A stretch of 64,000 nt of DNA from Gracilimonas sp. (lineage in GTDB: Bacteria > Bacteroidota > Rhodothermia > Balneolales > Balneolaceae), in the NCBI RefSeq assembly GCF_040218225.1, contig NZ_JAVJQO010000006.1:496001-560000 (forward strand). The letters run 5' to 3'. The position numbers and the translations under genes are program-made. Each line of letters opens with the position of its first letter. Position 1 is the first letter of the stretch. Below are positions 63,001 through 64,000 of this stretch, piece by piece. Under the pieces are notes generated by a model that saw nothing but the letters and a program-made list of their open reading frames with translations, made no database searches and had not been told where the DNA came from.

Positions 63001-64000
63001 CTAATTTCTAAGCGGCTTCCCTTTTTTCAGCATGTGCTCCATTCGGGCCAGGGTTCGGTCATCCTGTAGGCATTCAAGGATTGCCTCCCTTTCCAGTTTC
63101 AGGAGATAGGATTCGGGGACTTCCTGCTCTTCGCTTAAATCTCCACCAGCCAATACATAAGCCACTCTCTCAGCTACAACCTGATCATAATCGGTGATAT
63201 ACTTGCCTTCATGCATTACATGGAGCATGAGTTTCATGGCTGATAACGCAGTTTTTCCCAGAACTTTCATCGAAGTTTCTGCCGGCGGGTGATATCCAGC
63301 CTGCACCAAATTCAACGCCTCTTCTTTAGCCGTTTTGATCAGCAAGTCGCGGTTCATAACAATAGTATCGGAGGGCCTCAAGTACCCGAGCTCTCGGGCC
63401 AAATGGGCGCTTTCCGATACTTTTGCCATCCCGATAGTCTTGAATACTTCCCGTATAAACGGCAGCGGATCTGCATCACCTTCCAGTTTCTGCATAGCTC
63501 TTCGGAGCAGCTCCGTGGTTCCCCCTCCGGCCGGAATTAACCCAACTCCAACTTCTACCAAACCCATGTAGAGTTCATGATGAGCCACCACTTTATCCGA
63601 ATACAAACAAAATTCTACTCCCCCGCCCAAGGTTTTCCCAAATGGCGCCGTAATAACAGGAAAAGGCGCATACCTTAATGCAACCGCCGTTTTCTGGAAG
63701 TTTTCCACGGCCTGCACAACGCTGTCCCAATCGTCATTTTGTTTAGCAATCAGGGCCTCTTTAAGATTTGCTCCAAAAGCAAAGTTATCAGCATCATGGC
63801 TGATAACCAGAGCATCAAATTGTTCTTTAACCAGATTCAGCGACTTATAAAGTGATTGAACCAGCTCACTTCCCAGCGTTGAATTAGGTGTATGAAATTC
63901 AAATAGCGCAACACCATCTCCCATATCATGGACAGAAACACTTTCGTTCTCCATCACCGGAGCATTCTGCTTTCGTAAATGATGAACTTTGATTTCTCCT
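63001..64000 (-). CDS. fadN: 3-hydroxyacyl-CoA dehydrogenase/enoyl-CoA hydratase, C-terminal part (partial)
   Basis: The frame stays open to the window edge (upstream of ATG 63954 it reads KVHHLRKQNAPV without a stop), so this is the C-terminal third of a gene that starts outside. It is an enoyl-CoA hydratase/isomerase domain: GDGVALFEFHTPNSTLGSELVQ, FAFGANLKE, GKTLGGGVEFCLYSDKVVAHHELYMGLVEVGVGLIPAGGGTTELLRR, and ends with the helical tail LLKLEREAILECLQDDRTLARMEHMLKKGK. The FadN/FadB-like order (dehydrogenase first, hydratase last) is inferred from the upstream linker. It heads the fadN-fadA-reductase operon. Confidence 0.8.
   Translation of the reverse strand, partial: GEIKVHHLRKQNAPVMENESVSVHDMGDGVALFEFHTPNSTLGSELVQSLYKSLNLVKEQFDALVISHDADNFAFGANLKEALIAKQNDDWDSVVQAVENFQKTAVALRYAPFPVITAPFGKTLGGGVEFCLYSDKVVAHHELYMGLVEVGVGLIPAGGGTTELLRRAMQKLEGDADPLPFIREVFKTIGMAKVSESAHLARELGYLRPSDTIVMNRDLLIKTAKEEALNLVQAGYHPPAETSMKVLGKTALSAMKLMLHVMHEGKYITDYDQVVAERVAYVLAGGDLSEEQEVPESYLLKLEREAILECLQDDRTLARMEHMLKKGKPLRN

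Overview
The window looks like a chromosomal segment of a Balneolota/Bacteroidota-type bacterium (Balneola/Gracilimonas relatives are my best guess; inference from gene content only). Supporting signs are a C-terminal NYPNPFNP-type sorting/FlgD-like domain, TonB-dependent receptors with carboxypeptidase-like N-domains, many lipoproteins and periplasmic peptidases, and promoters of the TTG-N19-21-TAnnTTTG type. No rRNA, CRISPR array, prophage or complete IS is visible. One tRNA is present.

Layout. 1-5.3 kb: the end of an HTTM protein, a TonB receptor, a REP-associated transposase and two lipoproteins. 5.4-10 kb: an ABC ATPase followed by a permease fused to an M1 aminopeptidase. 10-17.4 kb: a TlpA/DUF6029/sorted-redoxin trio, then a repeat-rich island holding an AraC regulator and an erythromycin-esterase-like protein between direct repeats, then YdeI. 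17.5-26.3 kb (minus): a TonB receptor with a CxxC in its plug coupled to a thioredoxin, and a LolA-like/two-permease/ATPase/beta-barrel export operon interrupted by a frameshifted four-helix-bundle gene. 26.4-31.5 kb (minus): hisG-D-C-B-H preceded by an unannotated, histidine-rich leader peptide with a clear promoter. 31.6-38.8 kb: DUF4174, OsmC, a YegP-like small protein, M28 peptidase, acetamidase, gapA, pruA and an ankyrin protein. 38.8-43.5 kb (minus): fmt-def-ruvX, HU and relA/spoT. 43.6-50 kb: a beta-barrel, tRNA-Leu, a single-domain response regulator, an M1 peptidase, an HK/RR pair and an FMN reductase. 50.2-56.5 kb: a candidate small RNA, then a DNA-repair block (rarA, class II photolyase, two unknown membrane proteins, Fe-S (6-4) photolyase). 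56.6-60.8 kb: a BlaI/BlaR-TonB pair with a dyad operator, PspC, an oxidoreductase-like protein and a secreted protein behind six TTAAC repeats at exact 11-bp spacing. 60.86-64 kb (minus): a beta-oxidation operon (FadN-like, thiolase, dienoyl-CoA-reductase-like).

The most interesting signals lie outside the obvious ORFs: the his leader peptide, the 11-bp TTAAC array (PhoP/PhoB-like), the ~160-nt RNA gene with its own promoter and terminator, the catalytically dead HAD remnant on HisB, and repeats that have entered reading frames in place.
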